A stretch of 64,000 nt of DNA from Aquificaceae bacterium (GCA_037481935.1 JBBFKQ010000008.1:38206-102205), one strand, 5' to 3'. Positions 42,400 through 53,088 are shown, counted from the first letter of the stretch. The notes: a model not told the origin generated them from the sequence alone. Numbers and translations are program-made.

Positions 42400-43098
42400 A
42401 TGCCTCTGAAAGTTATCCTAACCAGAAGTCAGGAGGACATAGAGAGGGACAGAATAATCTTTGAGAGAGCTGGCTTTGAAGTCATACCCATGCCCCTGAT
42501 AGAGGAAGAGCCCATTGACTTTGAGCCTCCGCAGGAAAGCTTTGACTTTGTGGTCTTTCAGAGCCCGAGGGCAGTAAGAGCCTTTTTTTCCAAGTGCAGA
42601 CTTGAGAAGGAAAAGATTGTGGTGGTGGGAGAAAAGACCAGAAATGCGGTTGAAGACTACGGCTACAATGTATGGGCAATGCCTGCAAACTACTACGGAC
42701 AGGAGGTTTTGAAACTTTTTCATGGCCTGAAAGGGAAAGTGCTGGTTCCAAAATCTGCTATAGGCAGGGATGAAGTGGTGGAGGGGCTCAGGGCTCTTGG
42801 CTTTGAGGTGTATGCCCTTGACGTCTACAGTGTAAAGACAAGGCTTTACAGAAAGGAGGAAATTCTTGAAGTCCTCTCTCGGGCAGATGCTATCCTCTTT
42901 GCCAGCCCTTCTGCAGTAAGGGGTCTTCTTGCAAACTTGCAAAAGGAAGAAGCAGAAAGGTCTCTGAAGCCCCTTAAAGTCCTCTGTATTGGCAAAACCA
43001 CAAAGGAATTTTTTGAAAGTGAGGTAAACCTGGAGTGCCTCGTGCCTGAAAAACCTTCAGTTGAAAAGGTGGCGGAGCTTTTGAAAAGCATGGTATAA
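42400..43098 (+). CDS. hemD: Uroporphyrinogen-III synthase
   Basis: 232 residues from MPLKVILTRSQED. A longer in-frame start at 42268 would lie inside dnaG and encode unrelated residues, so it is rejected. The two-lobed HemD fold is recognisable by ILTRSQEDIERDRI, VVFQSPRAVRAFF, VVGEKTRNAVEDYG, DVYSVKTRLY and ILFASPSAVRGLL. It closes the linear tetrapyrrole to uroporphyrinogen III. No other hem gene is near. Its stop lies inside a 14-bp tandem repeat before lpxC. Confidence 0.92.
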   Translation: MPLKVILTRSQEDIERDRIIFERAGFEVIPMPLIEEEPIDFEPPQESFDFVVFQSPRAVRAFFSKCRLEKEKIVVVGEKTRNAVEDYGYNVWAMPANYYGQEVLKLFHGLKGKVLVPKSAIGRDEVVEGLRALGFEVYALDVYSVKTRLYRKEEILEVLSRADAILFASPSAVRGLLANLQKEEAERSLKPLKVLCIGKTTKEFFESEVNLECLVPEKPSVEKVAELLKSMV

Positions 43099-43121
43099 AA
43101 TTTGCATTATAAAATTTGCAT
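43094..43121 (+). repeat. Perfect 14-bp tandem duplication before lpxC
   Basis: Two exact copies of TATAAAATTTGCAT (43094-43107 and 43108-43121). Each holds a -10-like TATAAA; the second lies 10 nt before the first lpxC ATG. The hemD stop TAA is in copy one. Confidence 0.9.
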
Positions 43122-43123
43122 TA

Positions 43124-44933
<1,810 letters not shown>

Positions 44934-44941
44934 CAGTAAGA

Positions 44942-44947
44942 ATTATA
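44942..44947 (-). promoter_or_regulatory. -10 box of the coiled-coil/kdsB operon
   Basis: TATAAT on the minus strand, 8 nt before the ATG at 44933, in the 17-bp gap after the FNR-like gene. Confidence 0.5.
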
Positions 44948-44950
44948 AGT

Positions 44951-45718
44951 TCATTCGCTCCTGAGGCTCTTTCTCCTGAGGATTTTTCTGTATTCTTCAA
45001 GGGCAAGGCTCTCCTGTTCTTTGTAGAGGCTTTCTCTATCGATAAGGTTTTTCCAGTTAACCTTGTGGGCTTCAAACCATGGACCTTCAGTGCATGCCAG
45101 TAGCTGCTTTCCATCCACCATCACTCTACAAACAAGACAAAGACCTACTGCGTCCAGCATGTGAACGCTTACCATACTAACAATCGGGGTATTCCTGTAA
45201 ATCTCTGTAAGTCTATAGGATAGTCCGTTTTCTCCCGCTGAGACTACAAGGTCTGCATCAAAGACGATAATGTCCTCAGAGTGCCTTACTTCCTCAAAGA
45301 GCTCCTCAGCCCTTTCTCTGAGATAAAAATCCTCAGAAACTACCTGTAAGAGGAGTCTATTACCTGCAGCCTTCAGCGCCCTTGCCACATTGAGAATTGG
45401 TGCAATACCCCATGAATAGGCGTAGAAGACTATCTTTCCGTATTGATTTACCGGAAAGGGCTTGCCCAGTGGTCCTGCCACATACTGAAAGCTCTCAGCC
45501 TCCTCAAGAATCTCAAGGCTTGACCTTCCCACAGCCTTAACAAGGCAGGTAAAGCCCTCCTCAAAGGTGTCAAGTATGGAAAGGGGTATTAGCTCGGAAA
45601 GCTCTGTATGCTGAACCATTACAAACTGCCCGGGCTGTGCCGCTGATACATGGGGTGCATGAACCTTTAAAATACAGGCATCCTCCGAAAGCCTCTTCTT
45701 CTCAAGAATCCTGTGCAT
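44951..45718 (-). CDS. Ferredoxin-NADP reductase-like (PyrK/NfnA-type) protein
   Basis: 255 residues. FAD-binding barrel (~1-95, AAQPGQFVMVQ, IPLSILDTFEEGF), a nucleotide-binding lobe (~98-205) in which the usual Gly-rich loop is FYAYSWGIAPILNVARAL, and a C-terminal [2Fe-2S] segment VGLCLVCRVMVDGKQLLAC followed by EGPWFEAHKVNW. The three Cys plus a preceding Asp match the Asp-Cys3 cluster known for NfnA. Such subunits normally pair with a GltD-like or PyrD partner, and none is adjacent. gltB lies 3 kb away without a GltD. Confidence 0.8.
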   Translation of the reverse strand: MHRILEKKRLSEDACILKVHAPHVSAAQPGQFVMVQHTELSELIPLSILDTFEEGFTCLVKAVGRSSLEILEEAESFQYVAGPLGKPFPVNQYGKIVFYAYSWGIAPILNVARALKAAGNRLLLQVVSEDFYLRERAEELFEEVRHSEDIIVFDADLVVSAGENGLSYRLTEIYRNTPIVSMVSVHMLDAVGLCLVCRVMVDGKQLLACTEGPWFEAHKVNWKNLIDRESLYKEQESLALEEYRKILRRKSLRSE

Positions 45719-45725
45719 GTTTAAG

Positions 45726-45731
45726 ATTATC
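45726..45731 (-). promoter_or_regulatory. Putative -10 of the FNR-like gene
   Basis: GATAAT on the minus strand, 7 nt before the ATG at 45718; leaderless spacing. Confidence 0.4.
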
Positions 45732-45763
45732 TCACAGAGTAGTTATAAACTGGCACTTCCTGC

Positions 45764-45792
45764 TTGACAAGTGAATAAAGTTTATTAGAATA
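45764..45792 (+). promoter_or_regulatory. Sigma-70 promoter of the DUF2892-like gene
   Basis: TTGACA (45764-45769), 17 bp, AGAATA (or GAATAT one base on). The leader carries AAGGAGG 6 nt before the ATG at 45823. Confidence 0.55.
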
Positions 45793-45822
45793 TTCTTATA
45801 AACTTATTTAAGGAGGTTGAAG

Positions 45823-46029
45823 ATGACTATGGATAGAGCTTTGAGGCTTACCTCTGGTGGTGTGCTTTTGCTGGTATTTCTTATCGCCATACTGCCTTCA
45901 GAAATACACTGGTTCTGGAAGGCTTTCATAGTCTTTATGGCTCTCAACCAGATACAGTCTGCCTTTACTGGCTGGTGCCCTGTGATAAGCCTTTACAGAA
46001 GGCTGGGAGTTAAAGAGTGCACATGCTAA
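45823..46029 (+). CDS. DUF2892-like small membrane protein
   Basis: 68 residues from the ATG with AAGGAGG upstream (a TTG two codons earlier is rejected). Starts MDRALRLTSGGVLLL, two hydrophobic helices, then GWCPVISLYRRLGVKECTC. This is the inner-membrane YgaP-like/DUF2892 plan, where the GxCPxxxxxxxLG motif is conserved and often associated with rhodanese and sulfur metabolism. The Cys in WCP and the CTC end are kept. Convergent with the ferredoxin gene (4-bp overlap). Confidence 0.85.
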   Translation: MTMDRALRLTSGGVLLLVFLIAILPSEIHWFWKAFIVFMALNQIQSAFTGWCPVISLYRRLGVKECTC

Positions 46030-46313
46030 TCGGTCTCTAACTCTATCTCGCAGCCTTCCTTTTCTATCACCAGCTGGCAGGTGAGCCTCCTGTTTTCCTC
46101 ATACTCTCCTATTCTCCAGAGGGTTTCTTCTTCTTGCTCGGAGGGCTCCGCCAGGCACTCAAGCCCTTTTAGCACTGTGCATACGCACACACCACATTGA
46201 CCGTCGGTGCATCCAAACTCCACACCCGCCTTTTCTATCTCATGATGGTGGTCACCAAACTTTTCACCTGCGGGGATTTCAAGCACCTTCTTGTTTATCT
46301 TAACCTTAGCCAT
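46026..46313 (-). CDS. [2Fe-2S] ferredoxin (plant/adrenodoxin type)
   Basis: 95 residues from MAKVKINKK. A GTG six codons upstream is the alternative, but TAAAAT lies exactly 7 nt before this ATG. The cluster motif Cys-x4-Cys-x2-Cys is FGCTDGQCGVC, with the fourth Cys in RRLTCQLV. A soluble one-electron carrier. A flavin reductase lies just upstream on the same strand and may be a redox partner (inference). Confidence 0.9.
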   Translation of the reverse strand: MAKVKINKKVLEIPAGEKFGDHHHEIEKAGVEFGCTDGQCGVCVCTVLKGLECLAEPSEQEEETLWRIGEYEENRRLTCQLVIEKEGCEIELETD

Positions 46314-46320
46314 GAGAAAT

Positions 46321-46326
46321 ATTTTA
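46321..46326 (-). promoter_or_regulatory. Putative -10 of the ferredoxin gene
   Basis: TAAAAT on the minus strand, 7 nt before the ATG at 46313; no Shine-Dalgarno. Confidence 0.4.
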
Positions 46327-46338
46327 GCCACAAAGATT

Positions 46339-46899
46339 CTATGGGCTTTGATTTATCTCAATGATTCTGCAGAACTTTCCAGAGAGCCTCCCGAGAGGTT
46401 TCAGGTGGCTGGGGTCAAGGCTCTCCGCACCGGCGAGGGCAACTTTTCCAAATAGCAGGTCGTAGTTAAAGAGTTCCTCATGTCTGAAAAGTCTGCATTC
46501 AAGCCAGGCTCTTACACCTTCCACCCTCGGCGCCTTTACCCTGTAAGATTGCACCGGTTTGAGCCCTGCCATTTCAAACTCGCTCACTTCAGGTGGGAAC
46601 TCTTCAGAGGTAATCTTTACCGCCGACAGAAATTCCTCTGAGAGGAAGTTTATCACAAATTCACCAGTGCTCAGTATGTTTCTTGCTGTATCCTTTCTGC
46701 TTCCATCCTCTTTTCTGCTTATGGAGAGGAGCACAATTGGTGGCTCGTCGCATACTGCGTTATAAAAGCTGAAGGGTGCAAGGTTCGGAATGCCCTCCGG
46801 ACTCAGTGTGGAGACCCATGCTATGGGTCTTGGAACAACCAGCTTTGTAAGCACCTCGTAGGGGTCAAACCCCTGAGGACTTTCCATATCAAAGAGCAT
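46339..46899 (-). CDS. Flavin reductase-like FMN-binding split-barrel protein
   Basis: 186 residues of the flavin-reductase-like family: KLVVPRPIAWVSTLSPEGIPNLAPFSFYN (in parts; the FMN site), DTARNILSTGEFVINFLSEE and the C-terminal LGRLSGKFCRI. These bind FMN and act as NAD(P)H:flavin reductases or unknown oxidoreductases. It is divergent from tsaB across 14 bp. Confidence 0.85.
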   Translation of the reverse strand: MLFDMESPQGFDPYEVLTKLVVPRPIAWVSTLSPEGIPNLAPFSFYNAVCDEPPIVLLSISRKEDGSRKDTARNILSTGEFVINFLSEEFLSAVKITSEEFPPEVSEFEMAGLKPVQSYRVKAPRVEGVRAWLECRLFRHEELFNYDLLFGKVALAGAESLDPSHLKPLGRLSGKFCRIIEINQSP

Positions 46900-46900
46900 G

Positions 46901-46912
46901 TATCATAGTATA
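46901..46912. promoter_or_regulatory. Back-to-back -10 boxes of tsaB and the flavin reductase gene
   Basis: Plus strand TATCAT (46901-46906) then 7 nt to the tsaB ATG; minus strand TATACT (46907-46912) then 7 nt to the flavin reductase ATG. The intergenic gap is 14 bp in total, filled by the two hexamers. Confidence 0.5.
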
Positions 46913-46913
46913 A

Positions 46914-47489
46914 ATGAGGCTTCTTTCCCTGGACACATCCTTTTCTCCCATAAACCTTACGGTTGTAGAGGATGGCAGGGTGGTGCTCCATCACTATGTG
47001 GACGACGGTAAGAAAACCCTTCAGCATCTGCCGATGGTGCTGGAGGAGCTAAAGATAGAAGCAGAGAATATGGATGCCTTTGCTGTTTCCCTTGGCGTTG
47101 GTTATCTAACATCGCTGAGGATTGGCATAACCTTTATGAAAACGCTGGCCTACCTGAGAGGCAAGCCCATAGTGGGCTATGAAAACCTGCATATGATGTG
47201 TCTTTTTGTAAAGAGTAAGGAAGAAAGGGCTGTTGCTCTCAGGGTAAGCAGCAATATCTTCTACAGAATCTGCAAAGGTCAGCAGATGGGTGAAATTGAG
47301 GTGTTGAAGGACAGGCTGCCCGAAGTCCCGCTGGTAGGTCTTGCATCCCAGGGGATTGGAGACATCCAGCTTGAATACTTTCCCTTTTCCCTTTATGGTG
47401 GACTGTGGGCTTATAGGAAACTTTCCGAAGGCTACGAGGGCGACAACCCTATGCTTTTAGAGCCGCTTTACCTCAAACCTCCTGTTTGA
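46914..47489 (+). CDS. tsaB: tRNA threonylcarbamoyladenosine biosynthesis protein TsaB
   Basis: 191 residues. The N-terminal ASKHA-like half is recognisable (LLSLDTSFSPINLTVVEDG, VSLGVGYLTSLRIGITFMKTLA in parts), with the G-x-G-S/T-x-x-R motif kept as GVGYLTSLR. TsaB is the non-catalytic partner of TsaD in t6A formation. The C-terminal half is short and divergent, as in other small TsaBs. The 3' end overlaps the convergent MFS gene by 33 bp. Confidence 0.9.
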   Translation: MRLLSLDTSFSPINLTVVEDGRVVLHHYVDDGKKTLQHLPMVLEELKIEAENMDAFAVSLGVGYLTSLRIGITFMKTLAYLRGKPIVGYENLHMMCLFVKSKEERAVALRVSSNIFYRICKGQQMGEIEVLKDRLPEVPLVGLASQGIGDIQLEYFPFSLYGGLWAYRKLSEGYEGDNPMLLEPLYLKPPV

Positions 47490-48596
47490 GAGAAGGTAAA
47501 GCAATGCTCCCATAGATGGAAAGATAAGCATAAGAAGGGCAGACAGCCTGTAGTTTTCCCCGGTTATGAGCAGGAAAAAAGACCAGAATATAAGCCCAAG
47601 GCTTGAGGCTATACGCTCGCTGAGAGAATAGAAGGAAAACCTCACAGCCACATCTCCACGGGTAAACCTCTCAAGGAGCAAAATCCTTGAAGTGGTCCAT
47701 AGATGCGCCAAACATAGACCTGCAAAAAAGCCAAGTGGAAGCAAAAAATCTCTGGGTGTAATGTAGAGTAAAAGCAGAAAGGCACTCCACAGGAGAAAGC
47801 CCAGAGGGAAAAGCCTCTGGGCGGAAATCCTGTCGGTAAGCCTTCCAAACAGGAGACCTCCGGAGATGCCCCCAAGGGCTGAGAAGCCTATAGTTCTGTA
47901 TATATCCCTCTCTGAAAGCCCGTAAACTTCCCTGAGATAGACGCCCATCATGGCTATCATGGTATGGGCAAGCTCCATGAGAAGAAGCATGGAGGCCATG
48001 GTAAGGAGGAAGCCTCTGTCTCTGAAAAGTTCTCTGAGAACAACCTTCTGCCTTTCCTCCGGCTCAGACAGACTTACTACAGAAGGCAGGGAGAGCAGGA
48101 AAAATATAAGACCAACCCATACAAAGGCAGAGGGGAGGGTAAGCACCGGCGCAAGAAAGATAAGGGACAGGGCAGACCCCGCATAGCCCAGAGCCACACC
48201 AAAGCCAGAGGCAAACCCTTTTGTCTCAAAAGATTTCAGAAGGGAGTTATAGAAGACCAGTGCCTGCTGGTGAAATATTGCCAAAAGAAGATAGAGGACA
48301 AAGTTGAGCTCTGCCCTGTTGAAGGATATGAAGAGAGTAAGGCATAAAAGAGGGACGCACAGGCTGAAAAGTGTGAAAAAGCCTTTTCTCAATCCCCTAT
48401 GGTCAGCGATCCTGCCAAGCTGAAGGGCAACAAGGAAGGAGATAAAAAAGGCAATCCCATATAGCACCGAGTAGGTCTTAACATCCACATGCTGGGTAAT
48501 GTATAGAGGATATAAGGTGGAAAATAAAAGGGCCCCCAGCACAGTCTCCCCAGAATCGTAGAGGGCAAAGGAAAGAAGTTTAAATTTTCTTTTCAC
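47457..48596 (-). CDS. MFS transporter (UMF1/Atg22-like)
   Basis: 379 residues with about 12 hydrophobic helices; short for MFS. The A-motif-like loop QLGRIADHRGLRKGFF and the second-half equivalent LFGRLTDRISAQRLFP are visible. The N-terminus LLSFALYDSGETVLGALLF resembles the UMF1/Atg22 branch. The substrate is unknown. Starts with GTG 1 bp after the gltB stop, so it is probably co-transcribed with gltB and might move a nitrogen compound (inference). Confidence 0.82.
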   Translation of the reverse strand: MKRKFKLLSFALYDSGETVLGALLFSTLYPLYITQHVDVKTYSVLYGIAFFISFLVALQLGRIADHRGLRKGFFTLFSLCVPLLCLTLFISFNRAELNFVLYLLLAIFHQQALVFYNSLLKSFETKGFASGFGVALGYAGSALSLIFLAPVLTLPSAFVWVGLIFFLLSLPSVVSLSEPEERQKVVLRELFRDRGFLLTMASMLLLMELAHTMIAMMGVYLREVYGLSERDIYRTIGFSALGGISGGLLFGRLTDRISAQRLFPLGFLLWSAFLLLLYITPRDFLLPLGFFAGLCLAHLWTTSRILLLERFTRGDVAVRFSFYSLSERIASSLGLIFWSFFLLITGENYRLSALLMLIFPSMGALLYLLSNRRFEVKRL

Positions 48597-48597
48597 A

Positions 48598-51500
48598 CTA
48601 TTTCTTTACTTCTACCTCGCACTGGTCTGACACACCATAAGGGTCTCTCCTGCACTGCTCTAAGGGCACCACCTTTCTGAACCTTTCCGCATACATTTCC
48701 CAATTCTGGAGAATCTCCTCCGCCAGTGGGCTTTCGGTGTAGCTGAAGTGTTTTTCAATCAAAGTCCTTAGCTCATCTTTCTCTTCATCTTTGAGTGCTC
48801 TTACCATCACGTAGCCTGTGTTTATCTTATCCTGCACCTCTTCATCCAGCACGTAGGCGTAGCCTCCAGTCATGCCAGCTCCCAGGTTTACACCCACCTT
48901 TCCAAGCACCACCACAAGCCCTCCTGTCATGTATTCACAGCAGTGCATGCCTGCACCCTCTACCACTGCCAGAGCTCCACTGTTCCTGACAGCAAACCTT
49001 TCTCCGGCCCTGCCCGCTGCGTAGAGCTCACCGCCCGTTGCACCATAGAGGCATGTGTTTCCCATTATCACATGGTTGTGCGGGTCTTTGAGCCCGTCGG
49101 GCTTTATCACAATCCTTCCTCCATACATACCCTTGCCCACATAATCGTTGGCATCGCCAATGAGAGTAAGAAACATGCCCCTGTGATTAAAGGCTCCAAA
49201 GCTCTGCCCTGCAGTGCCTCTAAAAAGAAGTTGTATGGTATCCTCTGGAAGTCCTTCATCCCTGTATCTTACCGCAATGTGGTAGGCAAGCCTTGTGGGC
49301 ACGCTCCTGTCCACATTCCTGATGGAGTATTCTCCGTAGAAGGGCTGACCCTTTTCTATATAGGGTAGAACCTCTTCTTCCAGCCTCTTTGCCAGCTCGC
49401 TCCTTCTGGGGTTGTCGTTTCTCTCCTGCAGACATCTTAGGGGTCTACCTTCAGGATATCCTTCCTTCAGGAATTCCTCCAGCTTTACCCTCTTGGAGCC
49501 GGGGATATGGTCATAGGTCCTCACTTCAAGCAGGTCCCTCTTACCTATTATCTCATCAAGAGACCTGACACCCATCTGGGCAAGGATTTCTCTGACCTCC
49601 TGAGCCACTGCTCTGAAGTAAGCCATCACATTCTCCACCCTTCCCTTGAACTTCTCCCTGTATTTGGGGTCCTGCGTGGCTACGCCCGTGGGGCACTGGT
49701 TTGTATGGCACAGCCTTGCCATCACGCATCCCTCAGCTATCATGGCCGCAGTGCCAAAGCCAAACTCCTCCGCTCCCAGAAGGGCTGCAAGAACCACATC
49801 CCTGCCTGTCCTCATACCTCCATCCACCCTGAGCCTGACTTTGTCCCGCAAGCCATTTTCCATAAGCACCCTCTGCGTCTCCGAAAGCCCTATTTCCCAG
49901 TAGTTGCCCGCATTTTTTATGGAAGAGTAGGGGCTTGCGCCCGTTCCGCCTTCTGCACCGCTTATCTGGACAATGTCCGCATAAGCCTTTGCCACCCCCG
50001 CCGCTATGGTTCCCACACCTGTTTCAGCCACCAGCTTGACACACACCTTTGCCTGTGGGTTGGACTCTTTAAGGTCGTTTATAAGCTGGGCAAGGTCCTC
50101 TATGGAGTATATGTCATGGTGGGGTGGTGGAGATATGAGGGTGACTCCCGGCTGTGCGTGCCTGAGCCTTGCTATGTACTCGTTTACCTTCTTACCGGGT
50201 AGCTGCCCTCCTTCTCCGGGCTTTGCGCCCTGAGCGATTTTTATCTCTATATCCTTTGCTGAGGCAAGATAGGTGGGTGTGACTCCGAAGCGTCCGGAGG
50301 CAACCTGTTTTATGGCAGAGTTCTTTATGGTCCAGTATCTGGCAGGGTCTTCCCCTCCTTCCCCAGAGTTGCTCTTCATGCCGAGCCTGTTGCAGGCTTC
50401 TGCCAGCACCTCATGGGCCTCGGGGGAAAGTGCTCCCAGAGACATACCACCCGTGACAAACCTCCTGAGAATGTTCTCTACGGGCTCCACCTCCTCTACG
50501 GGGATGGGCTTTTCCGCTTTTTTGTAGTCTAAAAGATGTCTTATGAAGGCGGGGTGCTCTTCGTTGGCTATGCGTGAAAACTCCTTATAATCCTCGTATT
50601 CCTTTGTCTCCAAAAACTTGTGGAGAGCCCGGACCACAAAGGGGGACCATGCGTGATACTGCCCACCCTTTCTGAACTTCATGTCCCCACCGTAGTCAAG
50701 CTGTGGATTTTCCACATCATATGCCGCATCATGCCTTGCCAGCAAACTGTCCTGAACCTCAAATATGCCGTCCGATTCAAGAGTCACGGGAGTGCCGGGG
50801 AAGTATTCCTCCACAAAATCTCTGCTGAGGCAAACCGTATCAAAGATTCTCGCACCCTGATAGGAGTTGAGGGTAGAAATACCCATCTTGGACATGATTT
50901 TGAGTAGCCCATCCTCAAGGGCTTTTTTATAGTTAAAAACTGCCTGCTCGTAAGGAGCCTTTATCTCCCCCTTCTGACAGAGTTCACCTATAAGCTCATA
51001 CACCAGGTATGGATACACAGCGGAGGCACCATAGCCTATGAGGCATGCCATGTGATGGGTATCTCTTGCTTCACCCGTTTCTATCACTATGGACACTCTG
51101 TTGGCAAGCCCCCTCTCTGAGAGCCACCTGAAGACGGCAGACACTGCCAGAAGACTTGGCACAGCAAGCCTGTATCTGGATATATTTCTGTCCGATAAGA
51201 CCACTATGTTTGCACCCTCTCTTACAGCCTCTTCAACTCTTCTGCAGACTATTTCCACGCCCAGCCTGAGGTCGCATATGGTAATGCCCTCATACATGGC
51301 ATCGTAGAGTATGTCCGTTATTCTTCTCTCGCCTGCCAGGTCCTGAAGCTCTACCACGCAGTAGCTTCTTTCCTTGGGATAGGTTATAGGCACCCATGCT
51401 ACCTTGAAGTGCTCCTGCTCCATGAGAGCTCTGAACTGGTAGGGCAGGAGTATGGGGCTGTCTATCTGAAACCTCCTTGCATGCTCCTCTTCTTCCCTCA

Positions 51501-53088
51501 GAAAGTTTCTTTTGTGTCCCAGGTTCATTCTGAGGGACATGACCGCTTTTTCCCTTATGGGGTCTATGGGAGGGTTTGTTACCTGAGCAAAGCGTTGTTT
51601 GAAGTATCTGAAGAGCAGCACTGGCTTTTCTGAAAGGGGTGGTATGGGTGTATCATCTCCCATGGAGAAGGTTATTTCTTTGCCTTCTTCCGCCATGGGT
51701 GCAAGAACGTGCTTTATCTCTTCCTGTGTATAACCAAAGGCAACCAGTTTTCTTATTCTATCCGGGTCTTCAGAAGGCTCAGGAAGCCTGTAATCCTTTA
51801 TTATACTGCCCAACCTCACAAGGTGCTTTCTAAGCCACTCACCGTATGGCTTTTGAGAAGATAGGTCTCTAAGTATCTCCTCCGTCTCTTTTACCTCACC
51901 CGTTGAAAGGTCAACAACAAGCGTATCCCCCGGTCCCAGCCTTCCCTTCTTGAGAACCTTTCTACCTTCAAGGTCCACCATACCCACCTCTGAGCCAAGC
52001 ACAAGAACACCATCCTCCGTGAGCACATACCTGGCAGGTCTCAGACCATTTCTGTCAAGATGAGCCCCTATTTTTCTTCCGTCAGTAAAGGCTATGCTCG
52101 CAGGTCCATCCCAGGGCTTCATGAGAAGGGACTGGTATTCAAAAAACTCCTTTACCTCCTCCGGAAGCCATGGCACGCCCTCCCAGGCAGGAGGAATGAG
52201 CATGTTTATGGCATGCTCAGGGCTGTAGCCTACAAGAAGCAGAAGTTCAAAGACCCTGTCAAGGGATGCAGAATCGCTCTCCTCGTAAGAAACCAGTGGT
52301 CTTATGAGCTTTATGTTCTCACCAAAGAGCTCATGCTCAAGCTCGTGCTCTATTGCCCTCATCCAGTTTCTGTTTCCCAGAATGGTGTTTATTTCTCCGT
52401 TGTGAGCAAGATACCTGAAGGGCTGAGCCAGCTTCCAGTTGGGGAAGGTGTTTGTGGAATATCTCTGATGAAATAGACAGAAGGCTGACTCTATCCGCTG
52501 GTCGTTTAGCTCAGGATAGAACACATCCAGCTGGGGTGCCACCAGCATACCCTTGTATACCAGGGTTCTTGAAGACAGTGAGGCAAAGTAGACCTTATCT
52601 CTGAGTTTCCTGTCCGTTTCAATTCGTCTTCTGAGAATGTAGAGCTCCAGCTCTCGCCTTTCCTCCGGAACTTTTCCTGCATCCAGTAGAAGGTGGAATA
52701 TCTTTGGCATAACCTTGAGGGCAGATTCTCCCACTGCAGACTTGCTGACAGGAACCTCTCTCCAGGCAAGGAGAGAGAAGGGTGATTTTCTTACATGTTC
52801 CTCTATCTGAGCTCTTACATCCTCATACAGGAAGACTGCACCCACCGCAAGGTTGTTTATGTCAGAAACCTCATAACCTTCCTCGGAAAGCCATTCTATA
52901 AAGAACCTTCTGGGAATTTCTATGAGAACACCAGCGCCATCTCCGGTCTTTCCATCACCGCCAACGGCACCTCTGTGGGTGAGGTTTTTCACCGCCTCTA
53001 TGCCCCAGCGAACGATCTGGTGGCTTTTTTCACCCCTTACACTGCATACAAAGCCTACACCGCAGGAGTCGTATTCCAAAAGCTCCAT
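48598..53088 (-). CDS. gltB: Glutamate synthase large subunit
   Basis: 1496 residues, full length. Class II glutaminase with nucleophile Cys9 in YDSCGVGFV after an unusually short 8-residue propeptide, a central domain, the FMN domain (SGEGGEDPARYWTIKNSAIKQ in parts; GGTGASPYSSIKNAGNYW) with the [3Fe-4S] cysteines in CVMARLCHTNQCPTGVATQD, and a C-terminal beta-helix GXGXG domain. It makes two glutamates from glutamine and 2-oxoglutarate. No GltD small subunit adjoins. Ferredoxin-dependent glutamate synthase is known from Hydrogenobacter, which would explain this. Shine-Dalgarno GAGGTG. Confidence 0.98.
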   Translation of the reverse strand: MELLEYDSCGVGFVCSVRGEKSHQIVRWGIEAVKNLTHRGAVGGDGKTGDGAGVLIEIPRRFFIEWLSEEGYEVSDINNLAVGAVFLYEDVRAQIEEHVRKSPFSLLAWREVPVSKSAVGESALKVMPKIFHLLLDAGKVPEERRELELYILRRRIETDRKLRDKVYFASLSSRTLVYKGMLVAPQLDVFYPELNDQRIESAFCLFHQRYSTNTFPNWKLAQPFRYLAHNGEINTILGNRNWMRAIEHELEHELFGENIKLIRPLVSYEESDSASLDRVFELLLLVGYSPEHAINMLIPPAWEGVPWLPEEVKEFFEYQSLLMKPWDGPASIAFTDGRKIGAHLDRNGLRPARYVLTEDGVLVLGSEVGMVDLEGRKVLKKGRLGPGDTLVVDLSTGEVKETEEILRDLSSQKPYGEWLRKHLVRLGSIIKDYRLPEPSEDPDRIRKLVAFGYTQEEIKHVLAPMAEEGKEITFSMGDDTPIPPLSEKPVLLFRYFKQRFAQVTNPPIDPIREKAVMSLRMNLGHKRNFLREEEEHARRFQIDSPILLPYQFRALMEQEHFKVAWVPITYPKERSYCVVELQDLAGERRITDILYDAMYEGITICDLRLGVEIVCRRVEEAVREGANIVVLSDRNISRYRLAVPSLLAVSAVFRWLSERGLANRVSIVIETGEARDTHHMACLIGYGASAVYPYLVYELIGELCQKGEIKAPYEQAVFNYKKALEDGLLKIMSKMGISTLNSYQGARIFDTVCLSRDFVEEYFPGTPVTLESDGIFEVQDSLLARHDAAYDVENPQLDYGGDMKFRKGGQYHAWSPFVVRALHKFLETKEYEDYKEFSRIANEEHPAFIRHLLDYKKAEKPIPVEEVEPVENILRRFVTGGMSLGALSPEAHEVLAEACNRLGMKSNSGEGGEDPARYWTIKNSAIKQVASGRFGVTPTYLASAKDIEIKIAQGAKPGEGGQLPGKKVNEYIARLRHAQPGVTLISPPPHHDIYSIEDLAQLINDLKESNPQAKVCVKLVAETGVGTIAAGVAKAYADIVQISGAEGGTGASPYSSIKNAGNYWEIGLSETQRVLMENGLRDKVRLRVDGGMRTGRDVVLAALLGAEEFGFGTAAMIAEGCVMARLCHTNQCPTGVATQDPKYREKFKGRVENVMAYFRAVAQEVREILAQMGVRSLDEIIGKRDLLEVRTYDHIPGSKRVKLEEFLKEGYPEGRPLRCLQERNDNPRRSELAKRLEEEVLPYIEKGQPFYGEYSIRNVDRSVPTRLAYHIAVRYRDEGLPEDTIQLLFRGTAGQSFGAFNHRGMFLTLIGDANDYVGKGMYGGRIVIKPDGLKDPHNHVIMGNTCLYGATGGELYAAGRAGERFAVRNSGALAVVEGAGMHCCEYMTGGLVVVLGKVGVNLGAGMTGGYAYVLDEEVQDKINTGYVMVRALKDEEKDELRTLIEKHFSYTESPLAEEILQNWEMYAERFRKVVPLEQCRRDPYGVSDQCEVEVKK

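Noticed and set aside
46314..46331. GTG start six codons upstream for the ferredoxin
   Set aside because: The -10-like TAAAAT lies inside that extension at the leaderless distance from the ATG at 46313, and ferredoxins of this type start near MAKVKINKK.
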